64,000 nucleotides of DNA from positions 1 through 64,000 of the forward strand of contig NZ_JADMKU010000012.1 of the NCBI RefSeq assembly GCF_018219815.1, given 5' to 3'. Of this stretch, positions 25,873 to 34,738 are shown piece by piece. Source of the DNA: Thalassovita aquimarina (GTDB taxonomy: Bacteria > Pseudomonadota > Alphaproteobacteria > Rhodobacterales > Rhodobacteraceae). Both the position numbers and the translations under genes were made by a program. A model generated the notes under the pieces. It did no database searches. It was not told the DNA's origin and was given only the letters and a program-made list of their open reading frames with translations. Every line of letters starts with the position of its first letter. Position 1 is the first letter of the stretch.

Positions 25873-27483
25873 TCACTCCTTGCCAATGGCGCGGCGGATC
25901 GCGGCGCGGGTTGCGGTTTCGTCGAATTTTTCCCAGCGGGCGGCGACGTGCTGATCCGGGCGGATCAGGTAGACGGCGGTTTCCGCCTCGCCCAGGTACC
26001 GTTCGGCCAGCGCCGGGTCGAGCGCTTCGCTGTAAAGCGACAGGCTGCCCACCTTGATGCCGCTTTCTTCCAGCTCCGCCGGGACGTCGGTGTTGATCGT
26101 CAGCAGGGTGAAGTCGTTGCCCAGCCGGTGCAGCAGGAAACCTTCGTCCAGCGGCGCATCGGGGCAGGGCGATCCGGGGCGCGTGCGGGCTGGACCGCCG
26201 GGCAGCGCATCCGGCGTGTTCAGCGCCGATCTGTCATAGGTGCAGGGCACCGACAAGCGGCCCGAGTTCACCAACGGGCGGGCGAATTCGTAATGTTCCG
26301 ACAGGTCCAGAACGGCATCGCGGAACAGACGGCTGGTTTCCGATTTCGGCGTGATGAAATCGGTCGAACGCGACGAATTGAGGATGTTTTCATCGGCGCC
26401 GTGGATCCGTTCGACATCGTAGCTGTCGAGCAGGCTCTCCGGGGCGAGACCTTCCATCACCAGTTTCAGTTTCCAGATCAGGTTGTCTGTATCCTGAAGC
26501 CCGGAATTCGCACCGCGGGCGCCGAAGGGCGACACCTGATGCGCCGCGTCGCCGGCAAAGATCACCCGGTTGTGACGGAACTGTTCCATCCGGCGGCACT
26601 GGAAGGTGTAGATCGACACCCATTCCAGGTCGAATTTGACATCCTCGCCCAGCATCGCCTTGAGCCGGGGAATGACGTTTTCGGGTTTCTTTTCCTCTTC
26701 CTTGTCGATGTCCCAGCCCAGCTGCAGGTCGATGCGCCAGACCCCGTCGGGCTGCTTGTGCAGAAGCGCCGACTGCCCCTTGTTGAAGGGCGGGTCGAAC
26801 CAGAACCAGCGTTCGGTCGGGAAGTCGGCCTCCATGATCACGTCGGCGATAAGGAAGTTGTCCTCGAAGACGCGGCCGACGAAATCCAGCCCCATCATCG
26901 CGCGGATCGGCGACGCGGCGCCGTCGCAGGCGATCAGCCAGTCGGCTTCAAGCGTGTACTGGCCTTCGGGCGTGTCGATCAGGATCTCGGTGTGATCGCC
27001 CTTGTCCGTGACCTTCAGAACCTTGTTGCCGCCGCGGATTTCGATCGGCGCGCCTTCGGCTTCCAGTTCGCGGGCGCGGTTCACCAGGTATTCTTCGAAA
27101 TAGTATTGCTGCAGGTTGATGAAGGCGGGGAATTCGTGGCCGGTTTCCGGCAGCAAGTTGAATTCATAGACCTTGCGGTCGTCGAAGAACACCTTGCCGG
27201 TGTCCCACACCACGCCCTTGTCGACCATCGGGTGGCCGCAGCCAAGCCGGTCGAGGATTTCCAGTGGCCGCTTGGCGAAACAGATCGCCCGGCTGCCGAA
27301 GCTGACCTTGTCGTTGTCGTCGACGACGATCGCCTCGATCCCCTGCTGCGCCAGGTCGATGGCGGCGGCCAGCCCGATCGGGCCCGCGCCCACCACCACG
27401 ACCTTGCGCCGCACCGGCTTTGCCGCGTCCTGATCGGCGCTGCGGGCATAGGGGTAGAGGGGGATTTCGAAAATCTTGTTCAT
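25873..27483 (-). CDS. FAD-dependent aromatic monooxygenase
   Basis: The protein has 536 residues from MNKIFEIPLYPYARS; the frame is open further upstream but without conserved sequence. It belongs to the PHBH/MhpA flavoprotein hydroxylases: dinucleotide motif VVVVGAGPIGLAAAIDLA (~30-47), WLIACDGAASPIR (DG motif), and AGDAAHQVSPFGARGANSG (GD motif). A C-terminal thioredoxin-like domain (LLTINTDVPAEL) is partly visible. Adjacent to hmgA and fahA, it may hydroxylate a phenylacetate or related aromatic to feed homogentisate. The substrate is inferred. Confidence 0.88.
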   Translation of the reverse strand: MNKIFEIPLYPYARSADQDAAKPVRRKVVVVGAGPIGLAAAIDLAQQGIEAIVVDDNDKVSFGSRAICFAKRPLEILDRLGCGHPMVDKGVVWDTGKVFFDDRKVYEFNLLPETGHEFPAFINLQQYYFEEYLVNRARELEAEGAPIEIRGGNKVLKVTDKGDHTEILIDTPEGQYTLEADWLIACDGAASPIRAMMGLDFVGRVFEDNFLIADVIMEADFPTERWFWFDPPFNKGQSALLHKQPDGVWRIDLQLGWDIDKEEEKKPENVIPRLKAMLGEDVKFDLEWVSIYTFQCRRMEQFRHNRVIFAGDAAHQVSPFGARGANSGLQDTDNLIWKLKLVMEGLAPESLLDSYDVERIHGADENILNSSRSTDFITPKSETSRLFRDAVLDLSEHYEFARPLVNSGRLSVPCTYDRSALNTPDALPGGPARTRPGSPCPDAPLDEGFLLHRLGNDFTLLTINTDVPAELEESGIKVGSLSLYSEALDPALAERYLGEAETAVYLIRPDQHVAARWEKFDETATRAAIRRAIGKE

Positions 27484-27601
27484 CTGGTTCCTCCCAGCTG
27501 CAAACAAATCTCTGCTGTTCCCCTCGGGCGTCCGCCCAAGGGGGTGCGGGATGAACCCGCCGGACCGCCCCGTTGCCGGGGCGATCCCATGACCTTTGGG
27601 A

Positions 27602-28552
27602 TCAGCCCTGCAGGGCCTCCCACATTTCCAGATCGCGCTGCGCGGTCCAGATCCGCGGCGTGTCGATGCCGCGCGCTTCGTCATAGGCGCGCGCCACGTT
27701 GAACGGCAGGCAATGTTCGTAGATCGCGTAGTCGCTGAACTTCGGATCGCATTCGGCGCGCACCGCGTCCCAGGCTTCCTTCAGAGACCCGCCGCGCGCG
27801 GCGACCTTGGCGGCCGGGCGGTAGGTGCTTTCTACGAAATCGCGGGTATTCTCGATCGCGGCGTTGACCATTTCCCGGCCCACAAGCGCGTCGCCGCGGC
27901 CCGGCGCGATGGCGTCGACATCGAACCACTTGATCGCGTCCAGGGTGTCGCCCCAGTCGTTGAAATGGCCGTCGCCGCAGTAGCAGGCCGAATGGTATTC
28001 GACGATATCGCCGGTGAACATCACGTTCTGATCGGGCACGTGGATCACGATGTCGCCCGCGGTATGGGCGCGGCCCAGATGCATCAGGTCGACACGGCGG
28101 TTGCCCAGATAGACGGTCATCGAATCGCTGAACGTGGTGGTCGGCCAGGTCAGGCCGGGGATGCTTTCATGGCCTTCGAACAGGCGCGGGAAGCGCTGGA
28201 ATTCGCTGTCCCAGTCTTCCTGCCCGCGTTCCACCACCATCGAACGGGCGGTGTCGGACATCAGGATCTGTTGCGCGCCGAAAGCCGACGCGCCCAGCAC
28301 GCGGACCGCGTGGTAATGGGTCAGCGCGACGTGGGTGATCGGTTTGTCGGTCACGCTGCGGACGCATTCGATCACCTTGTTGGCCAGCCGCGGGGTGGCC
28401 TGTGCCTCGACGATCATCACGCTGTCGTCACCGATGATCACGCCCGAGTTCGGATCGCCCTCGGCGGTGAAGGCGTAGAGCCCTTCGCCGACTTCGGTGA
28501 AGCTGATGGTTTTTTCGGTCATGTCCCCCTGGGACGCGAATGCCTTTGCCAT
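27602..28552 (-). CDS. MBL-fold metallo-hydrolase with altered metal motif
   Basis: The protein has 316 residues, beta-lactamase fold. The central motif normally HxHxDH reads THYHAVRVLG here, so the two residues after the second His (Asp and His) are replaced. The later ligands are present: HLGRAHTAGDIV and MFTGDIVEYH. One metal site should therefore be weakened or lost. It lies between fahA and the FAD monooxygenase in the same direction, 12 bases after the fahA stop, and probably hydrolyses a pathway ester or lactone. Function is unproven. Confidence 0.85.
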   Translation of the reverse strand: MAKAFASQGDMTEKTISFTEVGEGLYAFTAEGDPNSGVIIGDDSVMIVEAQATPRLANKVIECVRSVTDKPITHVALTHYHAVRVLGASAFGAQQILMSDTARSMVVERGQEDWDSEFQRFPRLFEGHESIPGLTWPTTTFSDSMTVYLGNRRVDLMHLGRAHTAGDIVIHVPDQNVMFTGDIVEYHSACYCGDGHFNDWGDTLDAIKWFDVDAIAPGRGDALVGREMVNAAIENTRDFVESTYRPAAKVAARGGSLKEAWDAVRAECDPKFSDYAIYEHCLPFNVARAYDEARGIDTPRIWTAQRDLEMWEALQG

Positions 28553-28564
28553 TTTGCTGTTCCT

Positions 28565-29821
28565 TTAGCGTTTGTAAGGGTCGTCGAGGGCGGGCAGAAC
28601 CTTGCCCACGCAATCGCCGAAGCCGATGGTGTAGCCATCGCCCTTTGCCGCGCCTTTCAGCGTCAGCGTGTCATTGTCTTCGATGAAGTTGCGGGTTTCG
28701 CCCGATGCCAGTTCGAGCGGTTCCTTGCCGCCCCAGCTGAGTTCCAGAAGCGAGCCGCGGCTTTCCTTGGTCGGGCCCGAAATGGTGCCCGAGCCGAGCA
28801 GGTCGCCGGTGTTCATCGGGCATCCGCTCGTGGTGTGATGCGCGAGTTGCTGCGCAGCGGAATAGTACATTTCCTTGTAGTTGGTCCGCGCGATGGTGCT
28901 TTCGGAACCGCCTTCGGGCCGCAGCGTGACTTCGAGGTCGATGTCATAGAGCATCGGGCCGCAATCCTTCAGGTGGTCGAGCAGTTCGACCTCGCGCGCG
29001 GGGGTGTCGCAGCGGAACGGGTTCAGTGCTGCCTTGGTCACGATCCAGGGGCTGATCGTGGTCGCCGTCGCCTTGGCCTGGAACGGCCCCAGCGGCTGGT
29101 ATTCCCAGGCTTGGATGTCGCGCGCCGACCAGTCGTTCAGCAGCACGTAGCCGAAGATGTTGTCGTCGGCTTCCTGCACGGTGATCGGACCGTCGGACGC
29201 GGTACCGACGATGGCGCCCACTTCCAGTTCGATGTCGAAGCGGGCACAGGGGGCGAAACGCGGCGCGGCGTCATTGGGGCCCTTCAGCTGGCCCCAGGGG
29301 CGGCGCACATCGGTGCCCGAGACGACGACCGACGAGGCCCGGCCGTTATAGCCGATCGGGATATGCAGCCAGTTCGGCGGCAGCGCGTTTTCGGGGCCGC
29401 GGAACATGGTGCCGACGTTGAAGGCGTGGTTCTTGCCGGCATAGAAATCGGTGTATTCCGACACCAGGAAGGGCATGTGCATGGTGGCATCGGATTGCGC
29501 CACCAGCATGTCCTTTGCGGCGTCCTGATCGGCGCTGCCCTCGGACAGGATCGCGGTCAGGCGGGCGCGCAGTTCGGCCCATTTGTCGGCCCCCAGTTCC
29601 ATCACTTCGTTCCAGAACGGAACATCGAAAACGGAACCGACGCCGAGGTCGATCAGACCGGATTCTTCGGCGGCGGCGCAGTCGAAGATCATGTCGCCGA
29701 TGGCGACGCCGCAGTGCGGATCGTCGTCGGAGACGGAAAACACGCCATAGGGCAGGTTGTTGAGCGGGAAGGGATGGTTGGCGTCGTTGGCGCTGTCCAC
29801 CCAGGATTTCATCAGGGTCAT
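28565..29821 (-). CDS. fahA: Fumarylacetoacetase
   Basis: The protein has 418 residues from the ATG at 29821 after AAGGAAA; upstream codons are not conserved. It hydrolyses fumarylacetoacetate to fumarate and acetoacetate, the last step of homogentisate breakdown. Family signatures: the N-terminal domain NNLPYGVFSVSDDDPHCGVAIGD (broken as NNLPYGVFS, then HCGVAIGD), the metal site Asp in EYTDFYAGKNHAFNVGTMFRG, GIVGTASDG-like core VGAIVGTASDG, and LNDWSARDIQAWEYQPLGPF. It lies 49 bases after the hmgA stop. No maleylacetoacetate isomerase gene is adjacent. Confidence 0.95.
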   Translation of the reverse strand: MTLMKSWVDSANDANHPFPLNNLPYGVFSVSDDDPHCGVAIGDMIFDCAAAEESGLIDLGVGSVFDVPFWNEVMELGADKWAELRARLTAILSEGSADQDAAKDMLVAQSDATMHMPFLVSEYTDFYAGKNHAFNVGTMFRGPENALPPNWLHIPIGYNGRASSVVVSGTDVRRPWGQLKGPNDAAPRFAPCARFDIELEVGAIVGTASDGPITVQEADDNIFGYVLLNDWSARDIQAWEYQPLGPFQAKATATTISPWIVTKAALNPFRCDTPAREVELLDHLKDCGPMLYDIDLEVTLRPEGGSESTIARTNYKEMYYSAAQQLAHHTTSGCPMNTGDLLGSGTISGPTKESRGSLLELSWGGKEPLELASGETRNFIEDNDTLTLKGAAKGDGYTIGFGDCVGKVLPALDDPYKR

Positions 29822-29870
29822 TCGCGTTTCCTTTTCGCGCGGGCGGTGGGGCATCCCCCACCGGCCACGA

Positions 29871-31226
29871 TTATTTCTTGCCGGGTGTGCCGTCGAATTT
29901 CTTTTCGAGATCGGTCCAGCAGTCGATGTAGTCGTCCTGCAGCGGCGCCTCGTTCGCGGCGAAGCCGGTCAGGTGCTGCGGGAAGCGGGTTTCGAACATG
30001 AAGGACATGGTGTTGTCCAGCTTCTCGGGCCCCAGGTCGGCATTCGACGCGCCCTCGAAGGCGTTCTTGTCCGGCCCGTGCGGCAACATCATGTTGTGCA
30101 GGCTCATGCCGCCGGGAACGAAGCCCTGCGGCTTGGCGTCATACTGGCCGTAAATGTTGCCCATCAGTTCCGACATGATGTTCTTGTGATACCACGGCGG
30201 ACGGAACGTGTCTTCGGCCACCATCCAGCGTTCGCGGAACAGCACGAAATCGATGTTCGCGGTGCCCGGCACGCCCGAGGGCGCGGTCAGCACGGTGAAG
30301 ATCGACGGGTCGGGATGGTCGAACAGGATCGCGCCGACCGGGCAGTAGTTGCGCAGGTCGTATTTGTACGGCGCGTAATTGCCGTGCCATGCGACGACGT
30401 CGAGCGGCGACTGGCCGATCTTGGTCTGATGGAACTGGCCGCACCACTTCACGGTCACGGTCGAAGGCACCTCGCGGTCTTCATAGGCCGCCACCGGCGC
30501 CTTGAAGTCGCGCGGGTTGGCCATGCAGTTGGCGCCGATCGGGCCGCGGCCCGGCAGTTCGAATTTCTGGCCGTAGTTTTCGCAGACGAAGCCGCGGCAG
30601 GGGCCTTCCAGAACCTCGACCCGGTACACCAGGCCGCGCGGGATGATGGCGATTTCCTTCGGTTCCAGGTCGATGATGCCCAGTTCGGTGGCGAAACGCA
30701 GCCGGCCTTCCTGCGGCACGACCAGAAGTTCGGAATCGGCCGAGAAGAAATATTCGTCCTGCATCGAGGCGGTGACCAGATAGACATGGCTGGCCATGCC
30801 GACCTGGGTGTTGACGTCGCCGGCGGTGGTCATGGTGCGCATGCCGGTGAGCCATGTCAGGTCCTCGCCGCTATGGGCGACCGGATTCCAGCGGTATTGT
30901 CCCAGCGAGGCGACGTCGGGATCGACATTGGGCGCCGATTTCCAATAGGGCAGGTCGATCTTTTCGTAGCGGTGCGAATGCTTTACCGACGGCCGGATGC
31001 GATAACACCAGGTCCGTTCGGGTGGGTTGGCGGTGAAAGCTGTTCCCGAAAGCTGTTCACCATAAAGGCCGTAATTGCATTTCTGCGGGCTGTTCATGCC
31101 CTGCGGCAGTGCATCGGGCAGCGCTTCGGTCTCGAAATCGTTGCCGAAGCCCGGCATGTATCCCGGGGTGGTCCCGTGCGGCGTCGGAGCCTGCACGAAA
31201 CCATGCGGTTTCATCTGCTGATTCAT
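29871..31226 (-). CDS. hmgA: Homogentisate 1,2-dioxygenase
   Basis: The protein has 451 residues, full length. It opens the ring of homogentisate using non-heme Fe(II). Motifs: the N-terminal [15 protein letters not shown], then [16 protein letters not shown], and the iron site [14 protein letters not shown] (His, Glu) followed by [10 protein letters not shown] (His). It is first in the hmgA, fahA, MBL, FAD, DUF2783 series and is divergent from the MarR gene at 31296, with a palindrome between the two starts. Confidence 0.97.
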   Translation of the reverse strand: MNQQMKPHGFVQAPTPHGTTPGYMPGFGNDFETEALPDALPQGMNSPQKCNYGLYGEQLSGTAFTANPPERTWCYRIRPSVKHSHRYEKIDLPYWKSAPNVDPDVASLGQYRWNPVAHSGEDLTWLTGMRTMTTAGDVNTQVGMASHVYLVTASMQDEYFFSADSELLVVPQEGRLRFATELGIIDLEPKEIAIIPRGLVYRVEVLEGPCRGFVCENYGQKFELPGRGPIGANCMANPRDFKAPVAAYEDREVPSTVTVKWCGQFHQTKIGQSPLDVVAWHGNYAPYKYDLRNYCPVGAILFDHPDPSIFTVLTAPSGVPGTANIDFVLFRERWMVAEDTFRPPWYHKNIMSELMGNIYGQYDAKPQGFVPGGMSLHNMMLPHGPDKNAFEGASNADLGPEKLDNTMSFMFETRFPQHLTGFAANEAPLQDDYIDCWTDLEKKFDGTPGKK

Positions 31227-31252
31227 GGCGCGTTCTCCTTTTCGCTTGTGCT

Positions 31253-31277
31253 GTTAATAGTTGATTTTGTAACTAAC
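31253..31277. promoter_or_regulatory. Imperfect palindrome between hmgA and marR
   Basis: GTTAATAGTT (31253-31262) faces AACTAAC (31271-31277), with arms AGTT/AACT around 8 bases and partial extension on both sides. It sits between the divergent hmgA (31226) and MarR (31296) starts and would suit a MarR dimer. Function is inferred from position. Confidence 0.45.
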
Positions 31278-31295
31278 AACCGATGGAGGCCGGAA

Positions 31296-31742
31296 ATGAC
31301 CGAAAAACATGACTTCGATTTGCAAAATTTTCTGCCTTACCTGCTGAATCAGGCGGCAGAGGAAAGCAGCCTTGCGTTCCAGCAGGTTTACAAGGACCGC
31401 TACGGCATGTTGCGTACCGAATGGCGGGTGCTGTTTCATCTTGGCATCTATGGCCGGATGACGGCAAAGGAAATCGGCCAGCGGTCGAAAATGCACAAGA
31501 CCAAGATCAGCCGGGCGGTGGCGCGTCTGGGCGAACGCCGCTTCCTGACCCGGCAGCAGGATGACAGGGACCGGCGGCTGGAATACCTGGAACTGACCAA
31601 TCTGGGGCAGACGGCCTATCGCGACCTGCTGGGGGTGGCGAAAACCTATGATGCGAAACTGTCGGCCAGCCTGAGCGCGGAAGAGGACAGGGTGCTGCGC
31701 AGTGTGCTGCGCAAGCTGGCCAGTTTCGATACGGCCGACTAG
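31296..31742 (+). CDS. MarR-family transcriptional regulator
   Basis: The protein has 148 residues from ATG 31296 with GGAGG 6 bases upstream; the long open frame before it is antisense to hmgA. The winged helix-turn-helix is MTAKEIGQRSKMHKTKISRAVARLGERRFLTR (helix-turn-helix then recognition helix, read in two parts: AKEIGQRSKMHKTKI and SRAVARLGERRFLT). The wing is QQDDRDRRLEYLELT. Divergence from hmgA and the shared palindrome suggest it senses an aromatic such as homogentisate and controls the pathway. Confidence 0.9.
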   Translation: MTEKHDFDLQNFLPYLLNQAAEESSLAFQQVYKDRYGMLRTEWRVLFHLGIYGRMTAKEIGQRSKMHKTKISRAVARLGERRFLTRQQDDRDRRLEYLELTNLGQTAYRDLLGVAKTYDAKLSASLSAEEDRVLRSVLRKLASFDTAD

Positions 31743-31796
31743 GGGCTGCGGGTATCCCGGCAGCCGCTGTTGCGGTCCGTGTTTGGGTCGTGCGTG

Positions 31797-32606
31797 TTAG
31801 AAATTCGGTTCGACACCGGGCAGGTCCAGCGCCTTGATCAGGTCGCGCAATTCCTGCCGCGCCGCGACGTTGGAAATGTTCAGGCTGGTCACGCCGATAT
31901 CCTTCAGATCCAGCAGGGTCAACCCGCGCGGGAACAGTTCGCGGAAAATGACCCGTTCGTTGAACCCCGGCGCGACGCGGAAGCCGATCCGCTTGGCAAG
32001 GTTGTCCAGCGCCTTGCCCATCTTTTCCTTGTTCACCATGTGCTGGGCGCCCAGACGGTTGCGCAGTACGATCCAGTCGATCGGCTTCAGCCCTGCCTGC
32101 GCCCTGAGTTGCCGCGCGTTCCACACCATTTCGGAATAGACCGAGGGTCCAAGGATTTTCTTGCCGTCCTCGTCGATCTTGGCCAGCAGGTCGAAATCGA
32201 CGAAACTGTCGTTCAGCGGCGTCACCAGGGTATCCGCTAGCGAATGCGCCACTTGGCTGAGCCGCGTATGCGACCCGGGGCAGTCGATCATGATGAAATC
32301 GTGGCCGGGTTCCAGCGAAGCGATGGCCGCGGACAGGCGTTGATCATACGGATTTTCACCGGGCTTCAGCTGTGCCGGATCGGCCTGGGGCAGGTCATGA
32401 TAATCGGGGCTGGGCAGGTCCAGGCCCGATTTTTCCATGAACTTCTTGCGGTTTTCGACATAGCGGCCGAAGGATTTCTGGCGCAGGTCGAGGTCGAGCA
32501 CGCCAACCTTGAAGCCCATCCGGGCCAGAGCCGTGGCGATATGCATTGAAACGGTGGATTTTCCCGCGCCGCCCTTCTCGTTCCCGACGACAATAATATG
32601 CGCCAT
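31797..32606 (-). CDS. mipZ: ParA/MinD-type ATPase, MipZ-like division-site regulator
   Basis: The protein has 269 residues from MAHIIVVGNEKGGAGKST; the longer ORF upstream adds no conserved sequence. The deviant Walker A is GGAGKST at ~12-18; GVLDLDLRQKS is the switch region; FIMIDCPGSHTRLS is Walker B. MipZ binds DNA near origins through ParB and inhibits FtsZ away from midcell in alphaproteobacteria. Length and the conserved RQKSFGRYVENR favour MipZ over ParA proper. It is a single gene upstream of rpmE with no ParB in the window. Confidence 0.85.
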   Translation of the reverse strand: MAHIIVVGNEKGGAGKSTVSMHIATALARMGFKVGVLDLDLRQKSFGRYVENRKKFMEKSGLDLPSPDYHDLPQADPAQLKPGENPYDQRLSAAIASLEPGHDFIMIDCPGSHTRLSQVAHSLADTLVTPLNDSFVDFDLLAKIDEDGKKILGPSVYSEMVWNARQLRAQAGLKPIDWIVLRNRLGAQHMVNKEKMGKALDNLAKRIGFRVAPGFNERVIFRELFPRGLTLLDLKDIGVTSLNISNVAARQELRDLIKALDLPGVEPNF

Positions 32607-32992
32607 TGAAAGATGTCCCCTATACCTGCCTTGTTCCGGCCGCTTTGCCACAGGATATGGTTGCCGCGGTCATTTGCAAAGCCTTGTTGATCCGTTTGGA
32701 CGGCTTCAATGACATCTGTTGCAGAAATATGGAAGGGGTCGCGAGAGCGCGGCAAAACCTGCTTGGGGGCATCCGGGATCGTATACTTGGAATTGGGTCG
32801 GTCCAGAGGTGAAAATCGGGATGGCTTGGCCTGTCTGCCAATGCGCATTCGCGGGTTTCCGGCCGGGGCGACGGGGAGGAAACTGCGGATTTCAAGCCTG
32901 AAACCAATCTCGCCCGAGAAGGATCGGGACCATCGTTCACAAAAAAAGCCCCGCCGTTTGGCGGGGCTTTTCTTTGTCGATGCGGAAAGGGA
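32607..32992. other. Intergenic region between mipZ and rpmE
   Basis: This 386-base gap contains the rpmE terminator at 32943-32973 and presumably the mipZ promoter. I see no convincing open reading frame or RNA structure besides the terminator. Frames in it lack coding features. Confidence 0.6.
32943..32973 (-). terminator. Rho-independent terminator of the rplS-rpmE transcript
   Basis: On the minus strand AAAAGCCCCGCC pairs with GGCGGGGCTTTT around AAAC, followed by more T. It lies 20 bases after the rpmE stop, so it ends the ribosomal protein transcript. Confidence 0.9.
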
Positions 32993-33214
32993 TCAGAAGC
33001 CCAGACCTGCATATTTGTTCTTGAACTTGGACACGCGGCCGCCGGCGTCCAGCAGGCGCGAGGTGCCGCCGGTCCATGCGGGGTGCACGGTCGGGTCGAT
33101 GTCCAGCGCCAGGGTGTCGCCTTCGGCGCCCCAGGTCGAGCGCATGGTCAACATGGTGCCGTCGGTCATCTTCACTTCGATGAAGTGATATTCGGGGTGG
33201 ATACCTTCTTTCAT
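32993..33214 (-). CDS. rpmE: 50S ribosomal protein L31 (zinc-free form)
   Basis: The 73-residue protein starts [19 protein letters not shown]. The L31 core [24 protein letters not shown] and the C-terminal KFKNKYAG are clear. It has no cysteines, so it is the C-minus form that does not bind zinc, normal for alphaproteobacteria. It follows rplS by 11 bases and is followed by a strong terminator. Confidence 0.96.
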   Translation of the reverse strand: MKEGIHPEYHFIEVKMTDGTMLTMRSTWGAEGDTLALDIDPTVHPAWTGGTSRLLDAGGRVSKFKNKYAGLGF

Positions 33215-33225
33215 CGTTCCGCTCC

Positions 33226-33609
33226 TTACGCTTCTGCGCCCGACTTGGGCTTGTAGTTGGCAACCTCTGCGATACGGGCGGATTTACCGCGGCGCGAACG
33301 CAGGTAGTACAGTTTGGCGCGACGGACGCGGCCACGGCGGACAACTTCGATGGATTCGATGTTGGTCGAGTAGAGCGGGAACACACGTTCCACGCCTTCG
33401 CCGAAGGAAATCTTGCGGACGGTGAACGAACCCGCGATGCCCGAACCGTTCTTGCGGCTGATGCAGACGCCTTCGTAGTTCTGCACACGGGTGCGCGACC
33501 CTTCGGTCACCTTGTAGCCGACGCGGATGGTGTCACCGGCTTTGAAATCGGGGATGGTTTTCCCCAGGGCGGCGATTTGTTCCGCCTCCAGCTGTGCGAT
33601 CAGATCCAT
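33226..33609 (-). CDS. rplS: 50S ribosomal protein L19
   Basis: The protein has 127 residues. The L19 signature [20 protein letters not shown] and the [18 protein letters not shown] segment (read as [10 protein letters not shown]) are present. It bridges the subunits of the ribosome. It usually follows trmD directly; here a yegP-like gene and a small unknown gene lie between. A 308-base gap separates it from yegP, so it likely has its own promoter. Confidence 0.97.
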   Translation of the reverse strand: MDLIAQLEAEQIAALGKTIPDFKAGDTIRVGYKVTEGSRTRVQNYEGVCISRKNGSGIAGSFTVRKISFGEGVERVFPLYSTNIESIEVVRRGRVRRAKLYYLRSRRGKSARIAEVANYKPKSGAEA

Positions 33610-33917
33610 CTGATCTTCTCCTATCTTGCTTGCGGTTGCCCCGCAAAGGTGATGTCCGTCCTCAGAGCTCTCGGCCTTCGACCGGGTCCGCCTGTTCCGA
33701 TTACCGGGGCGCCCGCCAGAGTTCAGGTCGTGTTTCTTATTCCGCTGCCGGGGCGATCCGTCGTGGATGCCGAAGAAGCACCCGGAAAAATACCCAACAG
33801 GCCCGCAGGCCGATTCCGACCGCGAACGGGCGGTGTATAGGGGGAGGGGGCAAAAGGATCAAGGCCTTTCTGCCCTTGGACAGAAAGGCCTTGGGGTGGT
33901 TTCGTGGGCGGTTCGGA
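33610..33917. other. Leader region of rplS and yegP terminator
   Basis: This 308-base gap between the rplS start and the yegP stop holds a hairpin at 33861-33892 and probably the rplS promoter and 5' leader. No ORF in it looks coding. A structured ribosomal protein leader is possible, but I cannot define one. Confidence 0.5.
33861..33892 (-). terminator. Hairpin after the yegP-like gene
   Basis: AAGGCCTTTCTG (33861-33872) pairs perfectly with CAGAAAGGCCTT (33881-33892), 12 base pairs around an 8-base loop. On the minus strand it follows the yegP stop by 25 bases and is followed by GATCCTTTTG. It is a probable terminator, weak in T residues. Confidence 0.6.
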
Positions 33918-34253
33918 TCAGGCGGTCAGGTCTTTGACGTCCGCGTCCGGCGCGTTCTTCTTGACCGACTCGATGCCGTTGTCGCGGCCCGCTTCGCTTT
34001 CATAGCTTTCCGAGGTGCCGATCACTTGGCCGTTGGTGGCCTTGAGGTTGAACATGTGCTTGCCCGCCTTGGTTTCCTTGCGCTCGTAACGCGCGTCCTC
34101 GGGGGCGTTTTTCTTGACCGACTCGATGCCGTTCTCGGCGCTGGCGCGCTGTTTGTAGCCTTCGCTGGCCAGGATGATTTCGCCATTGCCCGCCTTCAGG
34201 CGGAAGCGGAATTCACCGGCCTTGTCGGTGTAGAGTTCGAATTTGCCAGCCAC
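33918..34253 (-). CDS. yegP: YegP-family DUF1508 protein
   Basis: The protein has 111 residues made of two ~50-residue tandem DUF1508 repeats. Both copies have the pattern FELYTDKAGEFRFRLKAGNGEII / YERKETKAGKHMFNLKATNGQV followed by SEGYKQRASAENGIESVKKNAP or SESYESEAGRDNGIESVKKNAP. The known function is obscure. It is placed between trmD and rplS in the minus-strand translation block, unlike the classical gene order. Confidence 0.92.
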   Translation of the reverse strand: MAGKFELYTDKAGEFRFRLKAGNGEIILASEGYKQRASAENGIESVKKNAPEDARYERKETKAGKHMFNLKATNGQVIGTSESYESEAGRDNGIESVKKNAPDADVKDLTA

Positions 34254-34356
34254 TGCTCAATCTCCTTCAATGAAAGTCGTCTGCTCGAACTATTCACCAC
34301 CGGAGGGCGGGCTGCAATATTTTGTTATGCTTTCCTACCTCGTGGCCAGGTCCGCC

Positions 34357-34674
34357 TCAGCCCTCCCAACGGCGGAAAAGACCGAAGTCCAATGGGTCAA
34401 GTCGGCCAAGCGGTTCTTCTGTGACAACAAACTCCACATCAAGCCTGTCGAGATTCTGCGAAAGGCCCGAGTCGAAGTTCACGGCAACGATCTCTCCGAT
34501 CTCTCTTTCGTCGTCGGTGGGGTCTTCGGACATATAGAACCGAAACTTCGCCTGTCTCTCGCCATAGGAGAAGGCAATCAGTCTCATATTGGGCGTGACC
34601 TCGCCGCTGATAGCCCTGATTGCCAAAACAATTATGTCATCCGGAACGGAATTCGTTGTCTCGGTCGGTTTCAT
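34357..34674 (-). CDS. Small hypothetical protein, fold unknown
   Basis: The protein has 105 residues starting MKPTETTNSVPDDIIVLA from the ATG at 34674, preceded by GGAGGAGA. It has a helix, then a sheet pattern: MRLIAFSYGERQAKFRFYM, SEDPTDDEREIGEIVAVNF, LDVEFVVTEEPLGRLDPLDF. The layout is reminiscent of small immunity proteins but I cannot assign a family. It lies 64 bases downstream of trmD and upstream of yegP, all on the minus strand. A role in translation cannot be claimed. Confidence 0.7.
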   Translation of the reverse strand: MKPTETTNSVPDDIIVLAIRAISGEVTPNMRLIAFSYGERQAKFRFYMSEDPTDDEREIGEIVAVNFDSGLSQNLDRLDVEFVVTEEPLGRLDPLDFGLFRRWEG

Positions 34675-34738
34675 CGTCTCTCCTCCGCGCGATCTGGCGC
34701 TGGCGCAGCCTCCATTCAGAGCAGATATCGGCGAAGCC

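Noticed and set aside
32993-33214. Cysteine-free L31 as a zinc-starvation paralogue
   Set aside because: It is in the standard place after rplS and the zinc-free form is normal in alphaproteobacteria, so it is the ordinary L31.
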